This document shows, piece after piece, positions 31,069-42,670 of a stretch of DNA of 64,000 nt. The translations under genes and the position numbers were made by a program. How positions within the stretch are numbered: position 1 is the first letter of the stretch; every line of letters starts with the position of its first letter. The DNA is taken from contig NZ_JAQSDZ010000006.1 of NCBI RefSeq assembly GCF_029946165.1, positions 62,001 to 126,000 on the forward strand, read 5' to 3'. The notes below the pieces were generated by a model. That model did not search any database. It had not been told where the DNA came from and worked only from the letters and a program-made list of their open reading frames with translations. The DNA is from Methylotenera sp. GTDB lineage: Bacteria; Pseudomonadota; Gammaproteobacteria; Burkholderiales; Methylophilaceae.

Positions 31069-32193
31069 TTACAAATACTCTTCAACTGTAAATAGTTTAC
31101 GATGCTCTCTAATTGCAAAGCGATCTGTCATCCCTGCAATGTAGTCCGCTACGGCACGGGCTTTGTCAGTTTCTGCAGATACTTGAAATTCATTGGGTAG
31201 TAGCCCAGTATTTTCAAAAAAAGCTTCAAAAAGCTCACGTACGATGCGTGCCGCTTTTGCACTCATGCGGTTAACTTTGTAGTGGTGATATAAGTTTTTG
31301 CGTAAAAACTGTTTAAGTTTTTGGTTTTGCTCTGCCACCTGACTACTAAAACTAATTAGCTGAGGTAGTTGTCGGATATCACTAATACTTTTAGCATTTG
31401 ATTGCGCTATATTTTGCGCGCTGTGTGTACATAGATCGACCATTAAGGTGTTGATCATGCGACGTACTGTTTCGTGTATGAGTCGCTTTTGCTCTAATTT
31501 TGGATATTTAGCTTTAACTATTGCTAAGTTATTGGCAAACAATTCAACTTTTGCAAGTTGATCTACGGTAATTAAGCCGGAACGCAATCCATCGTCAATA
31601 TCGTGGTTGTTATAGGCGATTTCATCGGCAAAGTTAGTGAGCTGTGCCTCTAAACTTGGACTAGTTTTATCTAAAAAGCGCTGACCAACGTCGCCCAATA
31701 GCTTTGCATTTTTGATTGAGCAATGTTTGAGTATGCCTTCTCGCACTTCAAATGTAAGGTTTAGACCATCAAATTCTGCGTAGCGCTGTTCTAGCTTTTC
31801 AACCACTCTTAATGATTGTAAGTTATGTTCAAAGCCGCCAAAGTCACGCATGCAAGCATTCAGTGCGTCTTGCCCTGCGTGACCAAATGGCGTGTGGCCT
31901 AAATCATGCGCTAATGCGATTGCTTCAGTTAAGTCTTCATGCAGATTTAGTGTTCGTGCAATACCGCGCGCCATTTGCGCTACTTCTAAACTATGCGTTA
32001 ACCGTGTACGGAATAAATCGCCTTCATGATTCACAAAGACCTGCGTTTTGTATTCTAGCCGACGGAAAGCAGTGGAATGAATGATACGATCACGGTCACG
32101 CTGAAAAGCGTTGCGCGTTTCAGAGGCGGGCTCGTCAAAATGACGCCCTATTGTTTCTTCTGGTTTTGCAGCATAAGGCGCAAGGTTATTCAT
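31069..32193 (-). CDS. dgt: Deoxyguanosinetriphosphate triphosphohydrolase-like protein
   Basis: [11 protein letters not shown]...[15 protein letters not shown]...[18 protein letters not shown]-domain motifs. Confidence 0.92.
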   Translation of the reverse strand: MNNLAPYAAKPEETIGRHFDEPASETRNAFQRDRDRIIHSTAFRRLEYKTQVFVNHEGDLFRTRLTHSLEVAQMARGIARTLNLHEDLTEAIALAHDLGHTPFGHAGQDALNACMRDFGGFEHNLQSLRVVEKLEQRYAEFDGLNLTFEVREGILKHCSIKNAKLLGDVGQRFLDKTSPSLEAQLTNFADEIAYNNHDIDDGLRSGLITVDQLAKVELFANNLAIVKAKYPKLEQKRLIHETVRRMINTLMVDLCTHSAQNIAQSNAKSISDIRQLPQLISFSSQVAEQNQKLKQFLRKNLYHHYKVNRMSAKAARIVRELFEAFFENTGLLPNEFQVSAETDKARAVADYIAGMTDRFAIREHRKLFTVEEYL

Positions 32194-32239
32194 TAGGGTT
32201 AATATTTTCCAATTTTTAACATTAATTTTCTCTAATACT

Positions 32240-33313
32240 TTATATCGCCAATGTCTCTTCTAGCTTTTCTGCATCATAGTCACTAGTGATAACTGACTTA
32301 CCAATGCCTTGCTGCAATATCAATCTAATTTTGCCATTTTCTACTTTTTTATCTAATGACATTAAATCTAAATACTTTTCCACACCTAAGCTTGGCGGTA
32401 TTATCGGTAAGTTTGCTGCTTCAAAACTATTCTTAATCCTTGTCACTTCAAGTTCATTTAACCAGCCCATACGTTTTGATAAGTCCGCCGCCATGACCGT
32501 GCCTGCGGCAACTGCCTCACCATGTAGCCAAACACCATAGCCCATTGCATTTTCAATGGCGTGCCCAAAAGTATGACCTAAATTTAACAGGGCACGCTCA
32601 CCTTGCTCATGCTCGTCTTTAGCGACGACATCTGCTTTATTTTGACATGAATGGTAAATTGCATAACTGAGCACTTGTTCATCCAATTGCATCAAACTTG
32701 TCATATTAATTTCTAGCCAATCAAAGAAATCAGCATCGCGAATTAAGCCATATTTGATTATTTCAGCAACTCCAGCAGAAAATTCTCTTGGCGGTAGTGT
32801 TTGTAGTGTATCAATATCAGCCAAAACCAATTGCGGCTGATAAAAGGCACCTATCATATTTTTACCCAGCGGGTGATTAATGCCAGTTTTGCCTCCTACA
32901 GATGAATCTACTTGAGATAGCAAAGTAGTAGGCACTTGAATAAAAGGCACACCGCGTAGATAGGTAGCAGCAGCATAACCAGTTAAATCACCAATCACGC
33001 CACCACCTAACGCAATTAATGTTGTATTGCGTTCACAACGATTTTTTAGTAAGGCATCATAAATGACATTGAGCGTTTCAGAATTTTTATAGGCTTCACC
33101 GTCAGGTAATATAATTGAAATAACGGTGACACCAGCAGCTTGCAAACTATGACTCAACTGCTCCAAATACAATGGAGCAACTGTTGTATTAGTGACAATC
33201 GCAACATGCTTGCGCTTAAGATGGGGCAATATTAAGCTTGCATCAGCAAGCAGATTGCGCCCTATATGTATTGGGTAACTTCTATTAGCCAGCTCTACTT
33301 TAAGTGTTTGCAT
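32240..33313 (-). CDS. aroB: 3-dehydroquinate synthase
   Basis: [47 protein letters not shown]. Confidence 0.97.
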   Translation of the reverse strand: MQTLKVELANRSYPIHIGRNLLADASLILPHLKRKHVAIVTNTTVAPLYLEQLSHSLQAAGVTVISIILPDGEAYKNSETLNVIYDALLKNRCERNTTLIALGGGVIGDLTGYAAATYLRGVPFIQVPTTLLSQVDSSVGGKTGINHPLGKNMIGAFYQPQLVLADIDTLQTLPPREFSAGVAEIIKYGLIRDADFFDWLEINMTSLMQLDEQVLSYAIYHSCQNKADVVAKDEHEQGERALLNLGHTFGHAIENAMGYGVWLHGEAVAAGTVMAADLSKRMGWLNELEVTRIKNSFEAANLPIIPPSLGVEKYLDLMSLDKKVENGKIRLILQQGIGKSVITSDYDAEKLEETLAI

Positions 33314-33355
33314 TTTATTTCTGTTGTATAGATAAATTAAATTTCATATTAACTG

Positions 33356-33919
33356 TTAAATGTTTACATTTACAGCTTCTTTATCACGGGCTTCTTTTAT
33401 CAATTGTTCAATATCGCTAGTTATTTCATTTGCAGATTGCGCACCTGTATCAACGATGCAATCTGCTAATGCAGTGTATATTGGGTCTCGATCAATATAA
33501 AGTTGCTCCAACTTCTGCTTAATATTACCCCCTTGAAGCAAAGGACGAGACTTATCATTACGAGTTCTAAGCCATAAGTCATGCACATTTGCACGCAAAT
33601 AGACAATTTTGCCATTATTTTTTAGAATCTCACGGTTTTCTGGAAGTAATACCGCGCCCCCACCTGTAGCCAATACTATATTTTCTAATTGGCATAACTC
33701 TTCTAACGCGGCAGTCTCACGCTTTCGGAATCCATCAACACCTTCTAATTCAAATATAAGTGGGATTTTAACGCCAGTTTTACGTTCAATTTCATGATCT
33801 GTATCGTAAAAGATCATACCCAATTGTTTAGCAATTAACCTGCCGATAGTAGTTTTACCTGCTCCCATCAGCCCTATAAAATAGATATTGTTTGATTTAA
33901 TCGCCATTACTGCCACCAT
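33356..33919 (-). CDS. aroK: Shikimate kinase
   Basis: IYFIGLMGAGKTTIGRLIAKQLG, FYDTDHEIE, LATGGGAVL. Confidence 0.96.
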   Translation of the reverse strand: MVAVMAIKSNNIYFIGLMGAGKTTIGRLIAKQLGMIFYDTDHEIERKTGVKIPLIFELEGVDGFRKRETAALEELCQLENIVLATGGGAVLLPENREILKNNGKIVYLRANVHDLWLRTRNDKSRPLLQGGNIKQKLEQLYIDRDPIYTALADCIVDTGAQSANEITSDIEQLIKEARDKEAVNVNI

Positions 33920-33930
33920 TATGCATAAAA

Positions 33931-33960
33931 AATGCCCATCAAAGTTATGATGGGCATTTT
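33931..33960 (-). terminator. Terminator between pilQ and aroK
   Basis: AAATGCCCATCAAAGTTATGATGGGCATTTT stem-loop with T run on minus strand. Confidence 0.8.
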
Positions 33961-34027
33961 AAGGCAATCTTGAGTTTCTGTCAGGTTAAGCTTAGTTTAT
34001 ATAACCGCAGAATTCAAAGTTATCCAA

Positions 34028-36202
34028 TTACTGTAAGTTCAAGCTATCATCCATGATTCTTGGTGTAATGAATATTAGCAACTCTTGTTTATCATTTTGT
34101 GAACTTTTACGTTTGAATAAATTACCCATAATTGGCAAGTCTCCAAAGAACGGTACTTTTTCTACATCATTACGCACTGTTTGTTCGAAAATACCGCCTA
34201 ACACTGCCGTTTCACCATTTCCAACAAGAACCTGAGTATTAATGTTTTGCGTTTCAATTGAAGGCACGCCACTGAATACCTGTCCAACACGATCTTTCTT
34301 AACATCCAGCTCCATGATGATTTTATCGTCTGGCGTAATTTGCGGCGTTACTTCTAAACTCAATACAGCAGACTTAAATGATACTGTCGCAGCTCCACTA
34401 CTACTTGCTTCTAGATATGGAATCTCCGTACCTGCCGCAATTTTAGCTTTATGCTGGTTCGCTGTTGTCACGCGAGGGCTAGATACAATTTTACCTCGCC
34501 CATCAGACTCCATTGCGGTTAATTCCATATTTAACAATAAACCAGCTGCTACATTATAAATACTATAGGCTAAAGAACCAGTTGCATTTGCGACAGCTAA
34601 ATTCGACATTAAATCTGGTTGACCATCCGAACTAGTAAGTATAGAACCATCCGTTAGGTTGGTTTGAATAGCACCATTATGTGTACCTTGTGTAATTCTT
34701 GCTGGCGTTGTTGCAGTTGCTGCCGTAACTGCTGTAGGCCTATTACCTAATGATCCACTTATAGTGTTAGCGGTATTTCCTGATCTTCCATATTGAGTAA
34801 TACCAAGTCTAGCACCCAAAGCCTTGCTATATTTATCGTCAGCAATCACTAATCTAGATTCGATCATCACTTGCTTAACTGGAACATCTACCTTACTGAT
34901 TATTGCCTGTACTTGCTCCAAATATTTAGGAGTATCTTGAACGAACACAGTATTGGTGCGAACATCTAATACCGCACTTCCACGTTTAGACAAAATTTTC
35001 TGTTTTGGATCACTTAATATACTTTTAAGCGATTCTGCTTTCATATATTTTAAAGTGAATACTTCAGTCCTAACGGACTCTAAATCATCTATTTGTTGCG
35101 CAGCCTCAAGCACTTGTTTCTCTTTAGCTGCAACTTCTTCAGCAGGTGCAATTAAAATAACATTGCCTGTTTTGCGCATTGATAAGCCTTTGCTTTGTAT
35201 AATAATATCCAAAGCCTGATCCCAAGGCACATCTTTTAGCCGTAAGGTTAAATTACCAGTGACCGTATCACTTGTAATAATATTCAAACCCGTAAAGTCA
35301 GCGATCACTTGCAGTACAGAACGGACTTCAATATTTTGGAAATTTAAGGAAAGTTTCTCACCTGCATAACCAGGTTTCGATCCGCGTACTAGTTTGTTTG
35401 GATCTTCAACTACTTGGCGCACATCAATAATGAATTTTTTGTCTGCCTGATAGGCTGATTGCTCCCAATTACCTTTAGGCTCAATGATCATTTGCCCATT
35501 TTTACCCTGCTTCATTGTGTCAACATAAATGACTGGTGTATTAAAATTGGTCACATTTAATCTGCGTTGCAGGTTCGCTGGAACATCAGTATTAAGGAAG
35601 TCGACAACAATTGTTTTACCTTTTTGCTTAATATTAATACCTGCTGAAGCAGATGATAAATCTACGATGATACGACCCTCACCATTTCTACCACGTGCAA
35701 AATCAACATTATTAATTGCAAATTGTTGTTGACCCATCACCGGCTCGGCAAATTTTGTTTCCACCCCTACATTTGCATTTGATTCATTGGCTTGCAACAT
35801 TATTGTTACATCGTTACCATCAACAGTAGTGTTATAAGCTACATTCTTAGAAAGATTTAATACTATGCGAGTACGTTCCTTAGCTTGCGCAAGCGTGACA
35901 CTTTTAAGGGAGCCTTGATCTGCTTGAATATTGGTTTTATTAGTGCCATTTGCAATACCGGGAAAGTCTAAAGCTATACGTGCAGGACTATTTAATGTAA
36001 ACCCTGCAGGTGCATTTTTTAGTGGTAATGTGGTTTTTATATGAATGGCAACTCTACCACCAGGCAAAGACGAAAAATCTACGCTTTCTATTTTATTTTT
36101 AAGCGCAGATTGCTCTTCAGCGTATGATAAATTTGAAATTATTGTTAACCCTAACAGTAAAAAGACCTGCAAGAATTTATCTAACCATGTGTTGTTTTTC
36201 AT
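34028..36202 (-). CDS. pilQ: Type IV pilus secretin
   Basis: AMIN domains, secretin/TonB N-domain, LEVTPQITPDDKIIMELDVKKD...VLGGIFEQ secretin motifs. Confidence 0.96.
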   Translation of the reverse strand: MKNNTWLDKFLQVFLLLGLTIISNLSYAEEQSALKNKIESVDFSSLPGGRVAIHIKTTLPLKNAPAGFTLNSPARIALDFPGIANGTNKTNIQADQGSLKSVTLAQAKERTRIVLNLSKNVAYNTTVDGNDVTIMLQANESNANVGVETKFAEPVMGQQQFAINNVDFARGRNGEGRIIVDLSSASAGINIKQKGKTIVVDFLNTDVPANLQRRLNVTNFNTPVIYVDTMKQGKNGQMIIEPKGNWEQSAYQADKKFIIDVRQVVEDPNKLVRGSKPGYAGEKLSLNFQNIEVRSVLQVIADFTGLNIITSDTVTGNLTLRLKDVPWDQALDIIIQSKGLSMRKTGNVILIAPAEEVAAKEKQVLEAAQQIDDLESVRTEVFTLKYMKAESLKSILSDPKQKILSKRGSAVLDVRTNTVFVQDTPKYLEQVQAIISKVDVPVKQVMIESRLVIADDKYSKALGARLGITQYGRSGNTANTISGSLGNRPTAVTAATATTPARITQGTHNGAIQTNLTDGSILTSSDGQPDLMSNLAVANATGSLAYSIYNVAAGLLLNMELTAMESDGRGKIVSSPRVTTANQHKAKIAAGTEIPYLEASSSGAATVSFKSAVLSLEVTPQITPDDKIIMELDVKKDRVGQVFSGVPSIETQNINTQVLVGNGETAVLGGIFEQTVRNDVEKVPFFGDLPIMGNLFKRKSSQNDKQELLIFITPRIMDDSLNLQ

Positions 36203-36257
36203 TGTTTCACCTTAAATTACCAATTACTTTAAATAGGGGTTTCTACTAAGTCGCAAA

Positions 36258-36809
36258 CTACTCTTGCAATGGCAAATTAGAAACTCGCTCTATCCAATCC
36301 CCTGAAAGATCATCTTGCACAATCTCTTTTAACTCCACTTCACTATCTGTAATTTTTGTAACCATGCCGTAATTTTGGCCTACATAATTACCTATTTTAA
36401 CTTGCTGTACACCATTATCTGGTGTTAACAATAACGCATAAGTGAGCTTAACTTTAGATAATTGACCCACGTATTTAACGCTTTCTAATGGATATGCTTC
36501 CATAGGCTCTCTGGGTCTATTCATATTAGGTTGTAAAACACTATTATTATTTGAGGCCTTACGTGCACGGAATGGGTCAGTTAGTTTGCCGTCTGCATTA
36601 TATTGCAGTGCTAGATATGGCTTTACTTCAGGAAGAGGTTTGATTTTAGGATGCATGGTATTTGCAGCATTTTTAATAAAGCTATCCAAATCATCCCCAC
36701 CATCTCCGTTACAAGCAACCAAACTCATTGCTAACAAACCTATTAATGAGGCTTTTACTAGCATCTTATGGGCGGATGGTCGTTTAAACCGAAAATTCAA
36801 TGAATTCAT
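36258..36809 (-). CDS. pilP: Type IV pilus lipoprotein
   Basis: Lipobox LVACNG, PLESVKYVGQLSK...VGNYVGQNYGMVTKI. Confidence 0.93.
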   Translation of the reverse strand: MNSLNFRFKRPSAHKMLVKASLIGLLAMSLVACNGDGGDDLDSFIKNAANTMHPKIKPLPEVKPYLALQYNADGKLTDPFRARKASNNNSVLQPNMNRPREPMEAYPLESVKYVGQLSKVKLTYALLLTPDNGVQQVKIGNYVGQNYGMVTKITDSEVELKEIVQDDLSGDWIERVSNLPLQE

Positions 36810-37460
36810 CTATTTTCCACCTGCTTTAATTTTTACATCATTTTGTTTCTTTGCTGCGATCTCATCCGTATCCAAATACCTATAAGTTTTGGCGGTAACC
36901 TCCATTATAAGTGTCGCATCAGCATTGCTAGGTTTAGCGTCTTTACCATTGGTGATGGCAATGTCATTAAGGGTAACGATACGTGACAATTTAGAGATGT
37001 CAGAGGCAAATGCTCCTAAGTCATGATAAGTACCGAGCACTTTAATAGAGATTGGCATTTCCGCATAAAATTCTGCTTGGGTTTCTTGACCGGGCTTAAA
37101 TAGTTCAAATTCAAGACCACGTCCCAATCCAGCCTGATTAATATCAGTAAGCAATCCATCCATTTGAGATTTATCAGGTAATTGCTTTAACAATGCGCCG
37201 AAGGTTTTTTCAATTTCCACCATCTGCTGCTTATAGCCAACTAAATTAATTGCCTGTGCCTGCTTATCTAGAAAAACTGTCCGCAATTCTTCTTCTTTGG
37301 CCTTTGCTGTGTCAAGCGAAGTAAAAGCATCAGTCCAAAAAAAATAGTAGCCAAATGCAAAAACAAGAAGAAAGACAAATGTAAGCAATACAGCTTTAAC
37401 CGCAGCTGGCAAGCTGCCTGCATTATTAAAATCTATATTATTAAAATCCTCTAATTTCAT
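36810..37460 (-). CDS. pilO: Type IV pilus inner membrane protein
   Basis: Single N-terminal TM, LLKQLPDKSQMDGLLTDINQAGLGRGLEFELFKPG. Confidence 0.95.
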   Translation of the reverse strand: MKLEDFNNIDFNNAGSLPAAVKAVLLTFVFLLVFAFGYYFFWTDAFTSLDTAKAKEEELRTVFLDKQAQAINLVGYKQQMVEIEKTFGALLKQLPDKSQMDGLLTDINQAGLGRGLEFELFKPGQETQAEFYAEMPISIKVLGTYHDLGAFASDISKLSRIVTLNDIAITNGKDAKPSNADATLIMEVTAKTYRYLDTDEIAAKKQNDVKIKAGGK

Positions 37461-37462
37461 GA

Positions 37463-38044
37463 TTAATTCCCACCTTTAACTGGCTTTTCATCAGTCTCAA
37501 CTTTAGGGACTTTAATTTTCACATTCAACACAAATGCATTTTGCTTTAACGTATTGACTATTACAGATTTAATTTCAACCAAGCTAGGGGACTCCATCAA
37601 ATTCGAGGTAGATAGATTTCTCACCAGAGTTGCGACACGCGCATTGGTATCAGCTACACCCTCTATGGTAATAACCTCCCCCTGCTGTTTGATACTTTTC
37701 AGGTACATACCTTCTGGTAGTTGCCGACTTAGCTCATCCAACACAATCACAGCTTGACTGCGATTTATCTGCAAGTTCTCAACGACTTGCTTACGTTCTA
37801 ACATAGTACTAATCTGATCTTTCAAATCTTTAATATCAGCAATTTCTTTATCTAGCTTCACTATCGCGGTATCCAAGCGCGTATTGCGCTCAACCTGTGC
37901 ATCTAATTTCGCATTGATATAGGTATAACCCATAAAGATAACGGTTGCAGCAGCAATGGCTGCAAACAATGCCATTAAGCCAAACTCACGCTGACGTTCT
38001 TCACGTCTAATTTGGCGGTGGGGTAGCAGATTTACGCGTATCAT
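37463..38044 (-). CDS. pilN: Type IV pilus inner membrane protein
   Basis: MIRVNLLPHRQIRREERQREF; start at 38044 overlaps pilM stop. Confidence 0.95.
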   Translation of the reverse strand: MIRVNLLPHRQIRREERQREFGLMALFAAIAAATVIFMGYTYINAKLDAQVERNTRLDTAIVKLDKEIADIKDLKDQISTMLERKQVVENLQINRSQAVIVLDELSRQLPEGMYLKSIKQQGEVITIEGVADTNARVATLVRNLSTSNLMESPSLVEIKSVIVNTLKQNAFVLNVKIKVPKVETDEKPVKGGN

Positions 38045-39114
38045 AGCGCCACCCCCCTCATGGCAAGACCGCATGCAATAAGAAGTGCAGGCGCATCAGT
38101 AGCTGCCTGTTGCTGTTTTAGCCTAGCATTCATTTTCATACTGTGGAATGGGTTGGCGACAATTGTATGCACTTGCGTGCGATCTTGCACAACAGCATCA
38201 ATTGCTGGAATCGCTGCGCATCCACCAGCCAGCACTATGTGATCTATGCGATTGTATTGGGTGGAACTTGTGAAAAATTGTAGTGCCCTAGCAACTTCCA
38301 TAGCAAGCGTCTGCATAAATGGTTGCAAAATCTCACTATCATAACTTTCGGGCAAGCCGCCTTTGCGCTTAGCAATTTCGGCCTCTTCTAATGACAAGCC
38401 AAATCGACGCTGAATTTCTTGCGTCAGCTGACCACCGCCAAAACTTTGCTCTCTGGTGTAAACAGACTTATTATCGTGCAGCACATTAATATGCATCATA
38501 GATGCACCTATATCAATGATAATTACGGTTTGTTCGCGGCCTGCATTTGGAAGCTGACTACAAACCAAAGAGTAAGCAGCCTCAGTTGCATAATTCTCAA
38601 CATCCATGACCGTCACTTTAAGTCCAGCACCCTCGGCAGCGGCAACTCGGTCTTCTATTTTTTCTTTACGTGACGCAGCAATTAATACTTCTACTTCATC
38701 TGGATTATTGGGTGCGACACCAAGGGTTTGAAAATCAATATTCACTTCATCTAAAGAGAATGGAATGTATTGGTTGGCTTCTGCCTCTACTTGCACCTCC
38801 ATGTCCTCCTCACGAAGGTCAGCGGACATTAAAACTTTTTTGCTAATCACCGCTGAGGCAGGTAAGGCCAGTGCCACACGCTTCTCACGGGAGCCTAAAA
38901 GTTTCCATGCAAGCTTGATAGCATCAGCCACTTTTTCTAGGTCGCCCACATTGCCATCGACCATTGCATCTTTCGCCAAAGGTGCGCTTGAATATCCCTC
39001 AAGCTTATAGCCGCCATGCCCGTCTTCAGAGAGCTCTACCATCTTAATAGAAGTAGAGCTAATGTCGATTCCAATCAGCGGGGGGGTCTTTTCTTTAAAA
39101 AAGTTGAATTTCAA
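38041..39114 (-). CDS. pilM: Type IV pilus actin-like protein
   Basis: PLIGIDISSTSIKMVELS, VIIIDIGASMMHINVL. Confidence 0.96.
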   Translation of the reverse strand: MKFNFFKEKTPPLIGIDISSTSIKMVELSEDGHGGYKLEGYSSAPLAKDAMVDGNVGDLEKVADAIKLAWKLLGSREKRVALALPASAVISKKVLMSADLREEDMEVQVEAEANQYIPFSLDEVNIDFQTLGVAPNNPDEVEVLIAASRKEKIEDRVAAAEGAGLKVTVMDVENYATEAAYSLVCSQLPNAGREQTVIIIDIGASMMHINVLHDNKSVYTREQSFGGGQLTQEIQRRFGLSLEEAEIAKRKGGLPESYDSEILQPFMQTLAMEVARALQFFTSSTQYNRIDHIVLAGGCAAIPAIDAVVQDRTQVHTIVANPFHSMKMNARLKQQQAATDAPALLIACGLAMRGVAL

Positions 39115-39333
39115 ACTGAAATTCCCTTTCTGGGTTCGTTAGTTACGTTCAATTCTAATAAATTACATTAAATCCTATCAACAACTTTAAGCCCTGTAAA
39201 GCAATTTTTTTATTCGTCAAATTTATTGTTGGTTTAATTGAAACTTTTAATGCTTTATTTTGTTGTTTATTAGCAAGGTGGGTGATAGCAATTTATAATA
39301 GTATCGATTCTAACCATTGAAATTGTAAACTTC

Positions 39334-41907
39334 ATGACTCCTACAAAATGGTGGCACTATGTTTTACTCGCTATACTAGTTGGCGGTTTATCCGTTGCAG
39401 CTCTGGTGACTATTGCTGCCGCAATAATTTACCCCTCACTCCCCTCTCTTGATGCGCTTACCAACTACCAACCCAAGCTTCCATTACGAGTTTATTCTGA
39501 AGATGGCTATTTAATTGGCGAATTTGGTGAAGAGCGTCGTGCATTTATTAATATCGACCAAGTTCCGCAAAACCTTAAAGATGCCGTGCTGGCAATTGAG
39601 GATCGGCGTTTCTATCAACACAACGGCATTGATACTACCGGGATATTAAGAGCGATTAAAAACAATGTATCAGGCAGATCTCACGAAGGTGCTAGCACCA
39701 TCACAATGCAAGTTGCCAAAAACTTTTTTACTGTACCAAATGGCAAACGTACATTGATTACCAAAGTCAATGAGGCGTTATTGGCGATTAAAATTGAACA
39801 TAGCTTAAGTAAAGATAAAATACTTGAGCTCTATATCAATCAAATTTATTTAGGCCAGCGTGCCTATGGGTTTGCAGCAGCTTCACAAGTGTATTATGGA
39901 AAACCACTTAATAAGTTAAACCTTGCGGAGACTGCGTTATTAGCTGGACTACCTAAAGCGCCATCTAACTACAATCCTTTTACCAATTCAAAACGCTCAA
40001 TAGGCCGCCAGCAAGAAGTTTTGCATGACATGTTTCGCTTTGGCTTTTTAAAAGAGAGTGACTATCAGAATGCGCTTACACAACCGTTGCGTTTCAAAGT
40101 AACAAAACAATCACGTGATTTGTCGGCTGATTATGTCGCCGAAACTGTTAGAGAAGCACTTTATGGCCAATATCAAGATGAAATTTATAGCAGTGGTCTG
40201 AATGTATACACCACCATTTTGAAAGCGAATCAGGATGCTGCGAATGCAGCAGTGCGTGAAGGCGTTTTAGACTATGACTTACGTCATGGCTATCGCGGCC
40301 CAGAAAAGATATTAGACATTGCATCATTGCCAATACCTGAATATACAACTAAGAATAAGAAAAATTCACTAGACATAGCTTTAGATGATTTTGAAACATT
40401 TAATGGCTTTATCCCTGCAATTATTACTAGCGTTTCACCCAAGTCTGTTGAGGCACATACCAAAAGCGGCGAGGATATTGTTATTAACGACAAGGGTTTA
40501 ACCTTTGTAAATAAAATGCTGAACAACAAAGACCCTGCTAAGCGCCTATTGAAAGAAGGCGCAGTCATCCGCGTTATTAATAAAGATGATACTTGGCGCA
40601 TCGTGCAACTTCCTCAAGTTGAATCGGCATTAGTCGCACTTGATCCCGAAAATGGTGCGATACGAGCCTTGGTGGGTGGTTTTGATTTTAACCAGAGTAA
40701 GTTTAATCATGTTACTCAGGCATGGCGTCAACCAGGTTCTAGCTTCAAGCCTTTTATTTATTCCGCAGCTTTAGAAAAAGGTTACACCCCAGCAACAATT
40801 TTAGAAGATGCCCCTTTAAACTTTTCAGCAGCTCAAACAGGTAATAAAGATTGGTCGCCACAGAACTATGAGAACTCGTTTGAAGGTTCAATCAATTTAA
40901 GAAAAGCATTAGCACATTCAGTCAACACGGTAGCTATTCGGGTGTTGCAAAATATCGGGCCAGAGTATGCGCAAAGCTATATCACCCGTTTTGGTTTTAA
41001 TGCCAAAAACCACCCAGCTTACCTTACTATGGCGCTGGGCGCTGGTTCAACAACACCTTGGCAAATGGCTAGCGCTTACGCTGTGTTTGCCAACGGTGGT
41101 TATCGCGTTAAACCCAATTTGATTTCAAAAATTGTAGATCAACATGGCAAAGTGATTTCCAGAACTGTTTTTGACCATGCCAGCAATGGTGCGCCGCGTG
41201 TGATTGATAGCCGGAATGCTTTCATTATGAATTCTATGATGCAAAGCGTGGTACGCAATGGTACTGCCACCAAAGCACTTAAACTAGGCCGTAGCGACAT
41301 TGCTGGTAAAACGGGAACCACCAATGATCACTTAGATGCTTGGTTTGCAGGTTATAGCCCCAAGCAAGTGGCTATCGCATGGGTAGGATTTGATTCACCA
41401 AGACCGTTAGGCAGAGGTGAAACTGGCGCAGCAGCAGCCTTGCCAATTTGGATCAAATATATGGCAACTGCATTAAAAGATACGCCTGAAATGGCAATGC
41501 GTATGCCTGACGGCGTAATAGCCATGAATATTAATCCGACTACAGGTACGCGAGATGAAAATGGCATTACAGAGTATTTTTATCACGAAAACCCACCGCC
41601 GCTTCTTGAAAATCTCCCCCCACTTTTAGAGGATGGGCAAAATTCAGATGACTTTAATACAGCATCGCCCAATCAGGCCCAACAGCTGTTGCAACCTGAC
41701 CCTTTAGCACCAAACTCTAAGCCCGGAGCGATTTCTAAACCTATAGCTCCAATACCTAACAATCTAAACCAAAAGCAGAGCTTACCCCAAAGTCCTAACG
41801 CGGGCACTAACCCAGCCTCGGTGATACCTACACCTACTGAACAGAAACACCAGTCAAACAATAGAAACATGCAGAATGCAGCGGCTAGACTTCTAAGTGG
41901 TCACTAA
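39334..41907 (+). CDS. mrcA: Penicillin-binding protein 1A
   Basis: GT51 AVLAIEDRRFYQHNGID..GASTITMQVAKN; transpeptidase PGSSFKP, SVN, KTGTT. Confidence 0.95.
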   Translation: MTPTKWWHYVLLAILVGGLSVAALVTIAAAIIYPSLPSLDALTNYQPKLPLRVYSEDGYLIGEFGEERRAFINIDQVPQNLKDAVLAIEDRRFYQHNGIDTTGILRAIKNNVSGRSHEGASTITMQVAKNFFTVPNGKRTLITKVNEALLAIKIEHSLSKDKILELYINQIYLGQRAYGFAAASQVYYGKPLNKLNLAETALLAGLPKAPSNYNPFTNSKRSIGRQQEVLHDMFRFGFLKESDYQNALTQPLRFKVTKQSRDLSADYVAETVREALYGQYQDEIYSSGLNVYTTILKANQDAANAAVREGVLDYDLRHGYRGPEKILDIASLPIPEYTTKNKKNSLDIALDDFETFNGFIPAIITSVSPKSVEAHTKSGEDIVINDKGLTFVNKMLNNKDPAKRLLKEGAVIRVINKDDTWRIVQLPQVESALVALDPENGAIRALVGGFDFNQSKFNHVTQAWRQPGSSFKPFIYSAALEKGYTPATILEDAPLNFSAAQTGNKDWSPQNYENSFEGSINLRKALAHSVNTVAIRVLQNIGPEYAQSYITRFGFNAKNHPAYLTMALGAGSTTPWQMASAYAVFANGGYRVKPNLISKIVDQHGKVISRTVFDHASNGAPRVIDSRNAFIMNSMMQSVVRNGTATKALKLGRSDIAGKTGTTNDHLDAWFAGYSPKQVAIAWVGFDSPRPLGRGETGAAAALPIWIKYMATALKDTPEMAMRMPDGVIAMNINPTTGTRDENGITEYFYHENPPPLLENLPPLLEDGQNSDDFNTASPNQAQQLLQPDPLAPNSKPGAISKPIAPIPNNLNQKQSLPQSPNAGTNPASVIPTPTEQKHQSNNRNMQNAAARLLSGH

Positions 41908-41915
41908 ATCACCTC

Positions 41916-42536
41916 ATGGCGAAAGAAAACCTTCAACAATTAAGACAGCTTATAGCTCAATCAGCCGCCAGAATGATGGCGGAAGATGGCATCTCAGATT
42001 ATGCCTATGCGAAGAAAAAGGCGGGTCGGCAAGTAGGCGCATCAGATAACGATGTATTACCTTCAAATGCAGAAATTGAAGAAGAGCTAAAACTCTACAA
42101 CGCATTGTTTTTAAGTGAAGAACAGCCAGAAAACTTGCGTGAACTACGTAAAAACGCGCTGTTCACCATGAAACTATTAGAGAAATTTAACCCTTATTTA
42201 ACGGGTTCAGTGTTAGATGGCACGGCTGGATTAGGCTCAGAAACACATATTCATTTGTTTGCAGACAGCTTAAAAGAAGTGGAAATGTTTCTACTTAACC
42301 AAGACATTCCTTTTGAAACCAATGAAAAAACCTACCGCGTTCTCAATGATGGAAAACGCGATAAAAAAGGCGATCACCGTAAAAAAGTACCTGTTTTTTC
42401 ACTAGAGATGTCAACAGGCGTCATTAAATTAAGCGTGTTTGAAGTGGATGAAATAAGAGTTGCCACCAAACGTACCGCCGATGGAAGCAACGCAGATCGC
42501 GCAAATATTAGCGATGTGAAAGCCTTATTAAATTAG
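41916..42536 (+). CDS. Conserved hypothetical protein
   Basis: 206 aa ORF directly downstream of PBP1A; N-terminal LIAQSAARMMAEDGISDYAYAKKKA; no confident family. Confidence 0.7.
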   Translation: MAKENLQQLRQLIAQSAARMMAEDGISDYAYAKKKAGRQVGASDNDVLPSNAEIEEELKLYNALFLSEEQPENLRELRKNALFTMKLLEKFNPYLTGSVLDGTAGLGSETHIHLFADSLKEVEMFLLNQDIPFETNEKTYRVLNDGKRDKKGDHRKKVPVFSLEMSTGVIKLSVFEVDEIRVATKRTADGSNADRANISDVKALLN

Positions 42537-42640
42537 CATTAACTCACTTAACAATTAAGTTGAGTCATTGCCCACACGGATTTTTTTAATATTGCACGAA
42601 GGTATTTAGGTTAGCCTTTCGTTGCTAAACTTGTTAGCTA

Positions 42641-42670
42641 CCTAGATTCCCGCCTACGCGGGAATGACGG
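42641..42670. repeat. Family B palindrome
   Basis: CCTAGATTCCCGCCTACGCGGGAATGACGG. Confidence 0.75.
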
